DNA from: Capitella teleta
Lineage: Eukaryota; Annelida; Polychaeta; Capitellidae
Direction: 5' to 3'
Length of the DNA stretch: 64,000 bases
NCBI GenBank assembly: GCA_000328365.1
Contig: KB312243.1
Span: 298,456 to 362,455 of the forward strand
Numbering within the stretch: position 1 is the stretch's first letter; each line of letters starts with the position of its first letter. The notes beneath the pieces were generated by a model. That model did not search any database and was not told the origin of the DNA. It saw nothing but the letters and a program-made list of their open reading frames with translations. Position numbers and translations under genes: made by a program. This document shows, one piece after another, positions 11,396 to 24,918 of this stretch.

Positions 11396-13268
11396 GCTGG
11401 ATGATGTGTGAATCTGACTCGTGTCGCAAATGCACGGATTCATAACGCACCCCTCCCATCTGTCTATGCATGATGTAATATATATATTGTTATAATATAT
11501 TCGGTTTCTCTTTGCTATTCATGGTTTTGTTTCAAATGAGGGTGTAAATGTGTTAGTATTTTGACATCCTTGCACTTTGAATCAATGATCGAGTATTCAT
11601 CATTTTCTATTGATTTGGAATGATTAAAAATGAATAATTTTATGAAAACAGTACATTCGCAGTACATCAATATACTGTCTGCTTATAAGCAGAATTAATG
11701 ACAATTCCATCTTAATAATTCTACGAGGGTAATCCCAAAAGTAATCAGCCAATGATACGAAGCATACTACAAGAGAGACTTGTAATTTGGTTGTGACCTG
11801 AATGACCTTGTGACCTGTGACCTTGGAACATACATGTATGTATAGCAAGTAAAGTCACAGTTTTGTACACAAATCTTTAAGTGCTACTCGAACTTGCTTG
11901 ATTAGTTTATTAATGCACATCTGTATGATTTTACATTTTCGCTTTCAACTTTTCACATACAAAATGCACGAATAACATCGCATACCGTCTGTTCATTTGC
12001 TTTATGCCCAAATATAAACTAATTATAATCATAAACAGTATCATAAAACCGCTGAATCATAACGTAATGTGCTGTAAAGGCAATCATTAACACCATCCAA
12101 ACTGAAGATACGAGGCGGTCAGCGTGCCTGTGCGTATTACGTCATGCACGCTGAGCACGCTCGTATAAAACAAGCCAGTGGGCCAATTTCACACAAAATT
12201 GAATTCGGGCCGCACAGCGATTAAGTAACCTCGTCCGTCGACTTCCGAAGCGCGTGAGTTGATGGCCTTTTAACATTATCTCCACTTTTAATAAACCTTT
12301 CCAATTACAATTCATTGTAATTTCCCCCTCGTGTCCTCTCGCTCTTTTATTGAATTGGTCACGAGTCACGTGACCAGTTCAATAATAGAGCGAGACTGGT
12401 CACGGGTTAAATAGCGAATGACATTTTGAGTTTGTTGTACTAACCTAACATTAGCATAAGCGCAGTATTTCAACAAATGTTTACGCGAGCTGATGCGATA
12501 TGGCTAGTACGAGGCCCCCAGTTTTATCATTTTGTTGCTTTTCTTAAAATCTGACACTTTGCCAAAACAATATAAATATAAGCAACTTGGCAAATTTCCC
12601 AATTCATTTAATGCACAGAAGCAATTTATCGATAACCTTTTTTCGCTTCAACCGTGCGGGTCTTCATGTCCTCATCTTACTGAATTACCTTTCATTATTG
12701 AGGCAAACAAATTCATTTTAGTTCTATATTTACACTGCATTTCAGGGTCGAATTCCTCACTCGACTCCAGGCTTATACGTAAACGAAAACACAGACGTAG
12801 TAAATATAGACGCTGTTTACAAATATATCTCCGGCAAACGTGGTACGTGATGATATGTGCATGACGTCATTTGCTCGTTAACATTGGGGTGCGAGGCAGT
12901 CAAAGGAGACGCAGCATTGAGCCAGAATTCATTTAAACCAGTTGTCAGATAGAGTTTAAATTTTATACTCTGCCCTCTGTAGGCTACACATCGAATCTGT
13001 TCTTAGCCTATGACCCCATTTAAGGTTCGTATAAAAACACCGAAGTGGGCTTGAGAGTCATTTACATAAAGTTGAACGCTGAACATCACGGATTTTGTTT
13101 TCTACAGACGCTTTGCGGCTGCGCTGCATTTTCCCTCCTGACGTGTTGTTGTTGTGGTCGAACACGTTGTGTGGTCAACAGCTGACCAGAGTATACAGTG
13201 ATAACGCAGCCAAGTGTTGTTGATTCTTTGATAGGATATACTGACAGCCCTTATCTGTTCCTGGTGAT

Positions 13269-16200
13269 ATGGGCAAAGGGCGCCCCTTCCCTGATGCCAT
13301 CAACGAAGACGAAATCGGTGAGTGTGATCGACCCTCACAACAGTTGTGAAACCCAATCTCCAACACACGTGTACGATCATCGCCTGCCTTGTGTCGAAAT
13401 CTGCTGTGTTTGGGAAACCTTATTAGCCAGCATATATTACTTCGTCACCGCGTTCATCCAAAACTGTACACTACTAGTATATTTTAGGCGTATGCTTGTC
13501 GCACACGATCGACTCATGAAATAATCAAATTGTTATCCAGGCCCAGGGCAGGTGAGGGCTGAGTTTTTGATCTTGGAATGCTCACGAGGGTTCGACTAAT
13601 TTAGATAATTATTATGCCATTCATTTCTTGAGAATTACGTTCTAGTAATAATTAGTAAAATGTACAAGACATCCGAATAATCTAGCTATTATAAATTTAA
13701 TTGTAGGCCTATGGCCATAATTATTGTAAGATAACTGATGAAATTCAGACAAATTCGCATGTTGACGTTCAGTGTTGGAAGAATTTGAGCATGAATAATT
13801 CCGTTGCAATCTCAATGAATTAAAAAAACTAACAATTAAACAAATCAAAAGTAAGCAACTGCAAAAAAAAAAAAAAAAAAAACAAAAAACAAAAAACTAA
13901 ACAAAAAAATACAAACCAAAAAAGAACCTGTTCCCTGTTTATTTTATAATGTTAAACGCAACCAAGCGATTCAATGAAGTGTTGAACTCATTTATATCAG
14001 AAACAATTGCAACCGTGTTAACATGCACGCGCGAGTTGTCATAAATGAGTCAGAATGCAGGTGTATATAGGCCCACCCATAAATAAAGCAATTGTATATT
14101 GTGGTCTGTATACTATTACGCAATCAACAAATTTGGATGACGAAATCGCGCTGTTGTTGCGTCACTTTGTCAGCCTGAATTGCGTCATCGCGAATGTTCG
14201 ATACATGACGCCGTTATCAGTGATGCGCGCTTTGATCACCTGCTCTGCACGTACGCTCGCGTTACCATACATGTACACCAGTGTTCTTGGAAAATGGCCA
14301 ACAGGCACCATCTGCTAATTCAGTAATTGTGCCCATGGTGGAAATTAAATAATCCTCATTCTTGGCTTTAAATGCAGTGTTTCTATTGGTTGCTCCGTAT
14401 ATCCACTGATTATACTAGAACATAAATTCCTCCTTGGTACCATAGCCCTCAGCAGTCAAAATAAATAAATAATAATAATTTCGTGAATTAGTATAATTTA
14501 TGGAATTGGTCAATTTTAATTTCAAATTCTACTACAGTTTGTAAAACTTCATATACTGAATAGTATTGTATTGATTTCCTTATAGTCATATAAAAATACA
14601 ATTGTGCTCGATATGTTTACGTAATGATGTTTAATATTGGCAGTCTGCCCACTGTGATCACCAGCGAAGCATGGGTGGTGTGCATTGAAGCGTGACCGCG
14701 ATCGATATTTGTTCTCCGGCGAATGCGCGTACAAGGCCAATATAGCTACGGCGTACGCTCGTCTCTCATAAAGCATTCGCCATCTTGTTCGCCTTGTGTG
14801 CAGCGAGCTCTGCTGGTCACCATCGATTAAACGCAGGGAGAAGGCCTTATCCTCGAATCGATGTGCGCATCCAGACATTACGGTGAGACTGCTGACGAAA
14901 TCCGCGCTCAAATATTGCGGAGAGTTTATTAACAGCGAAGGATTGTAAGCTGTAAACAAGAAAGAGGTTTGAGGTTAACGATCTTGGTTTTTCTGGGAAA
15001 ACGTCTCGTTGGCTTTTCTTTTGGCAACTGGCCAGTTTCATTGTGTGCATCTTGCTGTTGTTGGTTGTGTGGGCTTAAAGTTTTGAGTGGTTTGACACAG
15101 ATTGGTGTCGATATCATTTGCATCACATTAACCGACTATTTTGCTCGCTTATTCGTGGTAAATTCTCTTCATTTTGACTTTACAGATAAGAAACATGAGC
15201 GATTCCGTAGCGCGAATCCCCCGTATTATCGCTCACATAAAAGTTAAACAAAGCACTTTTCGCTCTGGGCTTCCGGACACGAAGTCGTGATCATAATGTG
15301 CGGCTGTTTATCACATGGATGATGTCGTTTGACTGATATGAATATAGAGGTGTCCATGTAATGTCCTGATTACATTAAGTGCAAAAGTAATATTCGCTAG
15401 GTGTGACTGAATTAGCAGCTGGCAAAGTTGAAAGCCATAAAGCGAAGAGGCTTTGTGTAAGGCCAGGTAAGATTGGGTAGAGGGGTCTGCATTATCGTCA
15501 TTGTACACCCTCAATCGTATAATCATTAATCAATCAGTAGTGATTTTAATTTAAATTATATATATCACATATACTCGACCTCGTATATGACGTATGCCAT
15601 GGTATATTCATGAAGTTAGTTGCCAAACAGACCCACTCCAGAGTACACATGTATCTGCAAGAATGATGTTTTAACTCTTGATATTTTAGTTGTGTGAATT
15701 TGGCGCAGTGAAATTGCACTGAGTCATTCAGCGTTCTATTGAGACTATCTTGTTCCACTGTTTCGCTTGGATATATTTCCCTTCGATTGGAACTGTTATA
15801 TCTATGTGACCGATATCCTTGTTGGTCAGAGATAGTACTGACCACTGGTCAATAGACCTGTACATTAAATAGGTCCGGCGTTTCATCGTGAAAGGGAGCT
15901 CCGATCACCTCAATAAATTTGGATACATTATTGAAAGTTTGAAACTGGAGCATTCTGTAGAAACGATGAGTACCGGTATTATGTAATATGCATTATATGC
16001 TGGGTGCTTTTATTGATAATATATGTACCCGGTATATGTTAATGAGATGTGTGACCTATTTATTTTTTTCGACCATCATGCGGTACTTTCAAATGTTTCA
16101 AGTGCCAACTCTGCATATAGAGGCTTCTTTATTTGGTCTTAACATGGCATAATCATGGCTGATCAATGCATGCGACTTTATTTTTCTTTTACCATCTCAC

Positions 16201-19065
16201 GAGGTTAAAGTCTTGCATGGCCGTTGGTATAAATGCAACATGACGAAACTGAGTACTTAAAAGTCCATTCAACAAGTCTCTCCACTCCTATAGCTGAGAG
16301 ATTGATTTACCATCTTTTTGCTAGCTGCAGATTTGCATATTTCTGACTCTTTGAAAGCTTGAATAGTTATTATAAAAAATGACACTGGAATGCATGTCTG
16401 GTAAAGACACCCGCGGCTCGCGATTACGTAACAGTGCTGACCTTCGTATTTGCAGACCAAGCGGAATTAGTGGACCACTTGACCCCAGCACGCAATGCCC
16501 AATCGCTGCAGAAGGCTGGACATGAAACTTGGACTTGCGCCTGGTCACCAGATGGACAGTACTTCGCTTGGTCGTGTGGCAGCCGCCTGGTGAAACTTCT
16601 GCCTTGGAATCGAACTAAACATCAGCTGTTAGTACTCTTTAAGATGATCCCTGGATTTATTCCACTTGGGATTTTGTTGTGCTAATTTTTTTATTTTTAA
16701 TTTGCGGTCATTTTTGGTGCAAACTACTAGTAACTTCTTTTTAATGTGTTTGGCATGGAGCCAAGTCCATTGTTGCACGCATTTTTTATTATGTTATTTA
16801 CATCGTAACTTGATGAAGTTGATTATCGCATGACCTGTAGAGGCTATACATTTTTTCGTGTGGTTATTCCCCTCGTAATTTATCAGATTTGTATGTCACA
16901 CTATATTTATGTGATATACTGATTATTTTATCAATTGTCACATACGTTTGTTCAACGGTCATTGAATGATAAGAAAGTTGCAATTATTTTTTCTATTTTT
17001 TTTTTTATTCGTTCATTAAGATGATTTCTGCTGCAGGGTCCACGATGACCGCGATTGCGTCACCATCGATGCCGGCTACCTCATCTGGTCGGTGGCCTTC
17101 GGGTCATCGACCGCCGAAACGCGCCCTCATTCCATGAACCTCAACTGGTATCGGTACAAAAAGTTCAACGACCTCACGCTGGCCACCGGCCTCGAAAACG
17201 GACGCATCCGCACGTGGAACGTCCGCACTGGTCAGCTGATCCTCGAGCTGCTTGACCACCAGGACGTCATTCGTGATCTGAAATTTGCCCCGGACGGCAG
17301 CCTACGACTAGTGTCCGGATCTCGCGACGGCAAACTCAAAGTGTGGGACATGGACGACGACGGCAACATGATGAAGACGCTGCAGTCGGGAATGAAGTGG
17401 GTCTACGCATGCGCGTGGTCTCCGGACGCCAAGACGCTGTGCTCCGTCGGCGACGGGCGATCCGTGAGTGACCTTGACCTTGCGGGCCGATTGCTCATAG
17501 GTCATTCATTGTGTAGGTGGTGCTGTGGGACATGGATTCCTACCAGAAGAGGGCGCGCCTCGACGGCCACAACCACCAGGTGTGCAGCTGCGATTTCTCT
17601 CCGGATGGGGCGCTGCTGGTCACGGCGTCCTATGACACCCAGGTCATCGTCTGGGATCCCGCCTCCCTCAACAGACTCGCTACTCTTTCGTGAGTGATTT
17701 GCGTTTTATGCTATTTGGCTTTTCGAGATTAATTTGGTTTCATGATGTTAAATAGTGAGTCAGCTGAATTTATTATTATCCTTTATAATCGTGGGATGAT
17801 TTTTTTTTTTTCTTAAAAGATCTGTGGTGACCTTTTGACCTGATTTTGTTCGCATTCGAATGTTGTGCTAAATGATGCACCCTGTATGTAGTACGCTATC
17901 TGATGTTTTAATTTGCGTACAGACAACAACCTTGGAGGACAAAACAAGTATAAATATGTATGGCGTATTATTTATCTCCGTATTACACCGAAAAGTTGCG
18001 GCTGTGAAACCAATTGAAAGTTCGCAAAAGTGCAAAAAGTTATCACAAAGTGCGACTCCGCAAATCTTGATTACTGAGCAGACTGCCACATTTTATGAGC
18101 TCTGAAATTAATCTTCGCCGTTGTCGCCGTGATCACGTGGTATTGTATCAGTCTCTCTCACTTCCTTGATTGCTGTCTATCAGTTCTCTGGTGTACATCA
18201 TTACATATGCATGTATCTGGGAATGGTTCTCTTCCAAATGCGTATTAAATGATGACTTTAATGAGCATTAGGCTGTGAACTTTGACCCGGTGAAATGCCT
18301 GCCCTTCGACAGCAAATTATGCGGTGGCTATAAATAGAACGCTTGTTTCCCTCACCCGCTAAGTCACTGACATACACATTGCGCACAGTAGCTGTGTCTT
18401 ATTGGCCAACCATACGATTCGCACTCGCGTTGGTGTCATGTTACATACTGCTCATTAGTACTGGTTGCAGTACGCTGACCTTTCACGCAGTACTCACAAC
18501 GGGAATTCTGGCCTCTTTGCAGACACATGCATCCGCCCCCTTCGCCAATTTTCGCGGGCGGGGCAAACGGCGCTTATGTGCGCGGTGTCTCCTTCAGCCA
18601 CGACGGCCATCACATCGCCACGGTCGCTGACGATGCGTGAGTATGCGTTATGATGCCAACAACGAGCGTTATGATTCTCTGGCAGAGAGATGCGTTATGA
18701 TTATTTATTGCTTCCAATTCCAGATACGTCCGCTTCTGGAATTTTAGCTACCCCGGTTGTCCTGAGCAAGTGGCGCCTCTTCAAAACGGCCTCTGCTGCT
18801 CGTTCTCACCAGATGGCGCTGTCTTAGCCGTGGGGTACGTCTCTCCCTCTTTCAATCTCCCGCTCGTTTTTTAACGCTCTGCTTCCTTCGCAGATCTCGC
18901 GATGGCACTGTGAGCATGTTGCTGTCGCCCATGCGGGTCAGCTCTTTGCAGCACCTGTGTCGCATGGCAATTCGCAGACTGTTGCCTTCCACGAAGGTCG
19001 ATCAACTGCAGATGCCCGTTCGCATGAAGAAGTTCCTCAACTACATCCACCCCCTGTGTCCTTGA
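13269..19065 (+). CDS. WSB: WD repeat and SOCS box-containing protein (WSB1/2 type)
   Basis: WSB proteins are substrate receptors of Elongin B/C-Cullin5 ubiquitin ligases; the WD40 propeller binds substrate and the SOCS box recruits the ligase. Seven exons: 13269-13317, 16456-16627, 17037-17463, 17517-17689, 18523-18636, 18724-18834 and 18894-19065; 405 residues with all phases consistent. Exon 1 encodes MGKGRPFPDAINEDEI, which aligns with the WSB N-terminus (MASFPP-VNEKEI), and its GTGAGTG donor is strong. Then come TWTCAWSPDGQYFAWSCG, RLVKLLPW, WD units ending in IRTWNVRTG, LKVWDMDD, VVLWDMDS, VIVWDP and VRFWNFS, and a C-terminal SOCS box with SSLQHLCRMAIRRLLP and a K-x-L-x-Y end. An AATAAA lies at 19329-19334. 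Intron 1 is 3.1 kb. A second, phase-compatible ATG exon at 14861-14882 could be an alternative first exon. Confidence 0.93.
13318..16455 (+). other. Intron 1 of the WSB gene
   Basis: A 3.1 kb intron with no recognised gene inside. A poly(A) run lies near 13864-13880. The only noteworthy feature is the phase-compatible ATG/donor pair at 14861-14883, described elsewhere in this answer. Confidence 0.6.
18646..18699 (+). promoter_or_regulatory. Three GCGTTATGAT motifs packed in a WSB intron
   Basis: The 87-base intron 5 of WSB contains the core CGTTATG three times (18646-18652, 18667-18673, 18693-18699), each preceded by G and followed by AT. Most of this short intron is therefore built from the recurring motif. 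Function unknown; it could be an RNA-level splicing signal, a DNA site, or a decayed repeat. Confidence 0.4.
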
Positions 19066-22000
19066 GAACGGCGTCTTCCAACGTGTGTTGTTGTTCGTTA
19101 GTGATCTTAACTGTGCTCTGCTGATGGAGTGCTGGTGACTGTGTGCTTTCATCTCCTGTAAGCAGTATTCCAAAGTACTTGCGTGAAACAATTGTGCGTG
19201 AATTTCTTTGTTTTTTTTTTCTGTGTGAATGTTTATTCCGGTCTCGAAGACCATTGTGTAATTTTTGACAAAGAGATCCTCTTCATATACTAATGTCAAT
19301 ATAACCTTCTTTTTATATGCATTATTGCAATAAACCAGTAATATTTATATCTACATTGATTTCTTTCGCAGTGCGGCGTTTTTCATCACTGTGTAACATT
19401 TTTTTTCAAAGTCAAATTGCTTTAATGCTGTGGGGCAGCTAATAATTTATGTCTGTGTTGTCTCCACTCCCCCCAAGGCAACACGGTGGAGAAATTTATT
19501 GATGTGGGTTCTTGGAAATTACATGTCATGGTGATATATCAAAGTGTAAACAGAATTTGTGTTGATTGCTTTTTTTCTTTAAAGGTCATTCGGTATGAAT
19601 CAACTGCTGCCATCTTGCTTTACTTGCATACAGCGAAGCAAACCATTTTTATTTCGTACGCATGTAATTCATTAAATTAACCATCTTTTTTGTTTTTCTG
19701 GTTTGTAAGTTAATATGATGCTACTTAATTAGTATTATTATTAAATTAATTCATAAATCGTGGAAGAGATTTCTCCGGATTTTCGCAAGGATCACAATAA
19801 TTTATTTTCAGTCTCAATACTAGTAAATAACCGGATCCTATACACTGACTGCAGTCATCATTCGTGTAGAACTGTAGGTCCACTGATATGTAAATACTTG
19901 TGTTTATTCACGTGTGTACGCCGATGGCTGATCAGTTAGCGATGAGTGAGATTTATTTTTTCGTTATGTATATCCGAGGATACCAAAAAAATCACCAACC
20001 GTATTCATTGCACGAATGACCGCGTATGTTGATCTCATTTAAGTAAATGTCAGGAAATTACGAGTTCATAGAATACTTGTCTTAGATAACTGGTACCGCC
20101 GCTTGATCATAACGCACTCAGAACGTTATGATTATCGTCAGGTTCCGAGCCTTAGTCGCGGGTTCAACTTGGATGTTTCCATGTGCAACGCCCGCTGCTC
20201 CGGTCTTATATGCATGCATATCTTTACATAAGTTGAAAATTCAAAATTCCCTTGTCCTGGAATCGTGCCATGCTAATGCACGATGACTAAACCATGCATG
20301 CTAATACATAGATATAAATATATAATTCGTTTAATTAAGCTTTTGCGGTCTGCATCAATATCATAGGAATATTTTTTATTTTTTATTGCTATCTAAGCGT
20401 GCAATAGGAATAATCATATTATGTGGACGAAACAGTGAACGCCCAATTGGAAAGCATTACTGACAAGTGAACGATTTAGGTCTATACTGTCAAGATTTTT
20501 AATCAAATATTTAGGTAGCTAGCTGAGGGATGATAATTATATTTGTCAACTTGTAGGGGGTTCGGACAACCCCGCGTTGTGCTCCAGTGTGCCTCTTTGG
20601 CAGTTTCGGGCGATGCACTGTGGCAAATTCCTTGTATTCACGTCTCACATTACACGAAATGGTATATGAAGTTTCCATGTCGGATGAGTACGCCTGTAAT
20701 CATAGTATCACTTTGGTGGGGCAAATGTATGTCAATCATATGATTATGCAGATCACGCGCGTTGCTAAAAGTAAATAAATAAAATAAGAAATTCCCGAGA
20801 TGACGAAGGCATTTCACCAGCGACAACGACGAAAGGGAATTACCGTGCCAATCATCTTGTTTGGTGTAACAGTGCATTAGTGCATTGTCCTGAAATGGAA
20901 TGCGTGAGGTCAACATAACTGCCTTAACCATCGTCAAATATACACACTTTGACTTGACCACTCCATATACATGTATAAGCATAGAGTTTATAAATGACAT
21001 GTTCATGCATTGCATAGATATTGAACTGTCCACAGCTCACAGACTTACCGTATACCTACAGGTATAGATGCATATTTTTACGGTCACTTAACATGCACAA
21101 GGAAAATGTTCACAACGAACCTTCCGGAAAAGATACAATCCTCAATGACAATTGAACGCATTTTGAAGTAAATGTACTACATACAATACTCTAATTGTAT
21201 TGTCCCTGCATTTCCTCTTGCTGCCTTTCGAATTCCTAAAAATGAGCACGTGATTTGCTGATCAAGACGTTCTGCTCTTCAAGCTTATATTTGCATTGCT
21301 GCGCCTTTTCTTCCATTCGCATTTGTTTGCTCTGATTTATGCAGCAGATCCAATGTTTTGTGTACCTTTGTTTCATGCTGCAGATCTATTTTTTGCGTGC
21401 CATTGAGTTACACACAGATGCAAGATTTTTCCGGAACTACTTTAAAATTCCCTCGAAGGATTGAAATAAGAATCGAATCTTAATTCGAGTTCAACAATTC
21501 ATGTGTAATTTGATGTGTCAATTTAATTTTAAAGTGTGCATAATATTATGTCTGTCATGTAGAGGACAGGTCTTGGGACTACCTATCTGGGCAGAAGCAT
21601 TCTTTTGGTCAAGAGTGCATGTTCGTCGAAGACATTCGGTTAAAGTTCAAGATCAAATCACAGCCTTTGCAGTTTAAAATAATTCATGATGACTACACTC
21701 ACTACATGTCAAACAGGGGGTCAATTAAAATTGAAATTAATTTTATAGTTAAAAATGCACATAATTGTCGTTGCACTTTGAAGTTAAATGTTGATCTTCC
21801 GGAATACACTGAAACCCCGAAATTGAACTGTTTTCGCCTCGGGTGGTTGTATCCTAACGAACTGATTTCGTCGTGGCGGGTCACAAATGTGTTGTTGCTT
21901 GGTTTGATTATTTCTTTCTTTGCTTTTCACTTTTCGTCCTTGCATCGTTTTTTGGGTGTTAGTTGATTTTTGTTAACCTTCCAGCTACCCTGCATTGGAG

Positions 22001-22915
22001 CATCACAGTGTGCAGGTAAATGATTCTATACTGATTACTGTATTCTTCGTAATCTGTGTGAGTAATAAATGACTGTTTACTACAGTAGCTATTTCGTCCG
22101 TTTATAGACACATGATCAAATCGGCCGAAAAAGGCCTCAGCCAGCCACACATCAATCGGCTGGCTGATTTCGGGGTTTACTTCCGTTGACATAATTATTA
22201 TCAATTGAATAATATTGGCCTGTCAACTGCATATATTTATATTATTTTGCTCTTTTATTTTTTCCGACTTTTATTTTCAATGTTTATGTTATTGATTTTT
22301 AACAACTTATAATTCAATATGAAATAATTCACACGGCAAAATCTACACTCATGCCTTAACATGCATGATCATCATTTGAACTGTGTTTGTATGGTCGATT
22401 TTTTCGTTTTGCTTCGCTCTTTGATTCTGAAGTCAACCAGGCGTTCAAATCCTTCTTAGACCGCACACCTTCTGTGATATAATAAACACTTCATCATAAT
22501 GGTTAAGATTTAGAACAATATAGTATGCTCTTTTTAGTGGTGATTTGTGCTCTCTTAAAGGTCAACACAAGTGAAAAAAAAATTTTAGTACTTAGTTCGG
22601 ACACAGGGCAAATTGTGGCTTCAAAATGCTTATTTAGTGAGATAAAAATAGTCAAGAGTCTCCTACCCCACTTCTGTTATGACGGCATAGCACCATAAAC
22701 CAAAGGAAACCAAAGGTTTATCAACACACCCACAATTCCATTTAATGTTGAACAATTCAGTGAATTTTCTCAATTACCACTATAATACTTGTAGCACACA
22801 TTTGATTTGGTCGGAAATCGACACATAAATTTTTTTTATCTTAACGCTATAATCGATCAGCGCAAACATCGAAGTTTGAAATCAGCGAAAAAAATAATTG
22901 CAATGACCTAATACT
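19066..22915. other. Intergenic region downstream of WSB
   Basis: AT-rich sequence holding an inverted CATAACG pair (20106-20132) and one orphan membrane-type ORF (about 21563-21966). Nothing else is supported. ORFs around 20543-21033 overlap on both strands and match nothing known. Confidence 0.55.
21563..21966 (+). CDS. Orphan ORF with a C-terminal membrane segment
   Basis: Not recognised. An open frame follows a possible acceptor (TCATGTAG at about 21555-21562) and reads SWDYLSGQKHSFGQEC, then a beta-rich stretch (KFKIKSQPLQFKII, GSIKIEINFIVK, CRCTLKLNVDLPEY), and ends with a likely transmembrane helix (VTNVLLLGLIISFFAFHF) before TGA at 21964-21966. The first ATG is at 21619. The sequence does not look like low complexity and could be the last exon of a membrane protein, but no upstream exon was found and codon use is unremarkable. 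Confidence 0.25.
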
Positions 22916-24918
22916 CAGAGGCGTAGGAACGTTCCCAGACTTGGGGGGGGGGGTGGGGGGCAAATTGAAGGTAATGATAGGGGGACACACTAGGGGGGTC
23001 CGGGGGCATGCTCCCCCTGAAAATGTTTTGTTATAAAGAGTTTAAATCCATTTTCTGAGCACTTAATTACTAGAATTTAACACATTATCCTAGGCAGATA
23101 CATGTATGTACATGTATATATATCACTGATCTTTGGCCTACATCGGAGAAATATGGTATGTTAATTTATTCTATCAACTGAAATCGTCTGTGCATCCTCC
23201 CACTTAGGACCTACAAATTAAGTAATTCAACGAGGTATGGAGAACATAACCTTAGTTTTATTACAAGTAAATTCACGAGTGATGCATATACATTTATACC
23301 GAAGATTATATAATGAGGTTCAATAGCCGTGCAGCACACTGCTTGGCATCATTCAACTTCGTTAATCTGTCCGCTGTCCTTGGCTGAGCCATCTGAGAAA
23401 TGAGAAATGAACCATTGATGCCATACATAAGTGATATACAACATAATTATCTTAGAAGTATAATTAACGCAACAAGCTAGCTTGCAAAATCTGCTAAAAA
23501 AGTTGAGTTTAAAAAAAGCCTTGCATAAGACATTAAATTTTAATATAGTCTAAAATTACTTCCCAGCATTGAGAATACAAACGAATGAATACATGTAATA
23601 CAATTAGTACATGTGCATATTGATGACCTCTTCGGGCACTGTAGCTGTACGCATTATTTTCAAACAAATGTAAATTGTATTCAATATTGAAACATACATG
23701 TATATCAATATATAATATATAAGTATAATTATATATCTTACCTTACTCTTCCTCGCTGTGGGGTGTTATCGATGAAAACAGAAGAAAATAAAAGGAACAT
23801 GTCCAACAAGGCACTTGAAAGCAATGAAAACAGAAACATTTTTGGATATCAAAAAGCACCTGCTGCTTCACTTTGATTGGGAGAAATCGTCTGCGGTTTG
23901 ATGGCTCCCTATGGCTGATCGTCATCATGTTTCCTAAGCATAGCGTAATACGTTAATGATTATGAAATGGTGCACACAAAAGAGATGCCCCTTAAATGAT
24001 AATTGATAATTATTAACACCGCATCTGGAACTGAGATTATACACTGCGTACAGCCTTTACATGCAGTGATCAAGGCTCACTGTGACTGGGAGAGTACGTC
24101 ACTGTACATGCATGTATTGGGCAGTGAAATATTCAAAATGATATGTGAGTGCTAGAGATTGTCAATTCAATTTCAAATTTGAATCATCTGAGAATGTGAG
24201 ATATATGTATACTAGTATATGCTGATCAAGTCAACTGCTCAGTGACTAACTGACTGGGTATCACTCAGTTACCGTGGAGTAAAACAGGCCATAGGATAGG
24301 GGGCGGGGGGCCTAGGCCAGTGCCCCCCCCCCTCTTCAATGTATGAGTGGGTTGGTCATGCAGTGTCGTGAGTAATAGCACAGATAAATCTGGCGAGGTC
24401 TGTATACCTCATGGCGTCTCGCTGTAGTCAATAGTGTAGTATCATAATACTAGTGTCATTCATTGTATCATGTATGATGTATGTCAGCTACGTGAGTATG
24501 TACACCTGTTACCATACAGTGGCAGTGTAATTGTGGGATATATGCAAGTATATTCGCTGTTACTGTTGTCAGTTTTATTCTAGGTTACCTCTTTCAACTG
24601 AAGAATGAGGTGATGCTCCTCTGAGGGAGGGGGGGGGGGGCAGACATCAAATTTATTCCCAAATCGAAAGCGCATCTGCAGTGTTTGCGTTATGATTCTA
24701 AGTCACTTGCCTTCTTGGGAGTATCATTAATATGGAACTATCATACAATTGCGTACATACGAATACCAAAAATAATGACTGATTTCTCTAAATGGCTGTG
24801 ATTTTCTTTTTTCTGTACATGTCAATTTTTTTTTTGGGGGGGGCAAAACATACTAAGGCCCCCCACTCCTAGACTTGGGGGGGCCTCGGCCCCCCGCCCC
24901 CCGGTTCCTACGCCACTG
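22916..24918. mobile_element. Non-autonomous hAT-type DNA transposon with 8-bp target duplication
   Basis: The element starts CAGAGGCGTAGGAAC (22916) and ends with the inverted CAGTGGCGTAGGAAC (ending 24918). It is flanked on both sides by the identical 8-bp CTAATACT (22908-22915 and 24919-24926). An 8-bp duplication and a CAG-x-GGCG terminus are hallmarks of the hAT superfamily. Just inside each end lie G-rich or C-rich tracts and a shared CCAAGTCT/AGACTTGG segment. The interior (2003 bp in total) has no transposase-like ORF, so it would need a transposase in trans. The intact duplication suggests fairly recent insertion; the internal TIR mismatches suggest an older family. Confidence 0.8.

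Larger units (their letters stand above)
8316..13268. other. Intergenic region between BRICHOS and WSB genes
   Basis: About 5 kb between two divergent genes. It holds a SINE-like relic (about 11050-11395), a weak two-exon ORF (about 10021-10559), several CATAACG motifs (9495, 11132, 11441, 12058) and an octamer-like ATGCAAAT near 8974. No other gene is supported. ORFs near 9002-9349 (-) and 12532-12864 (+) match nothing known to me. Confidence 0.6.
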
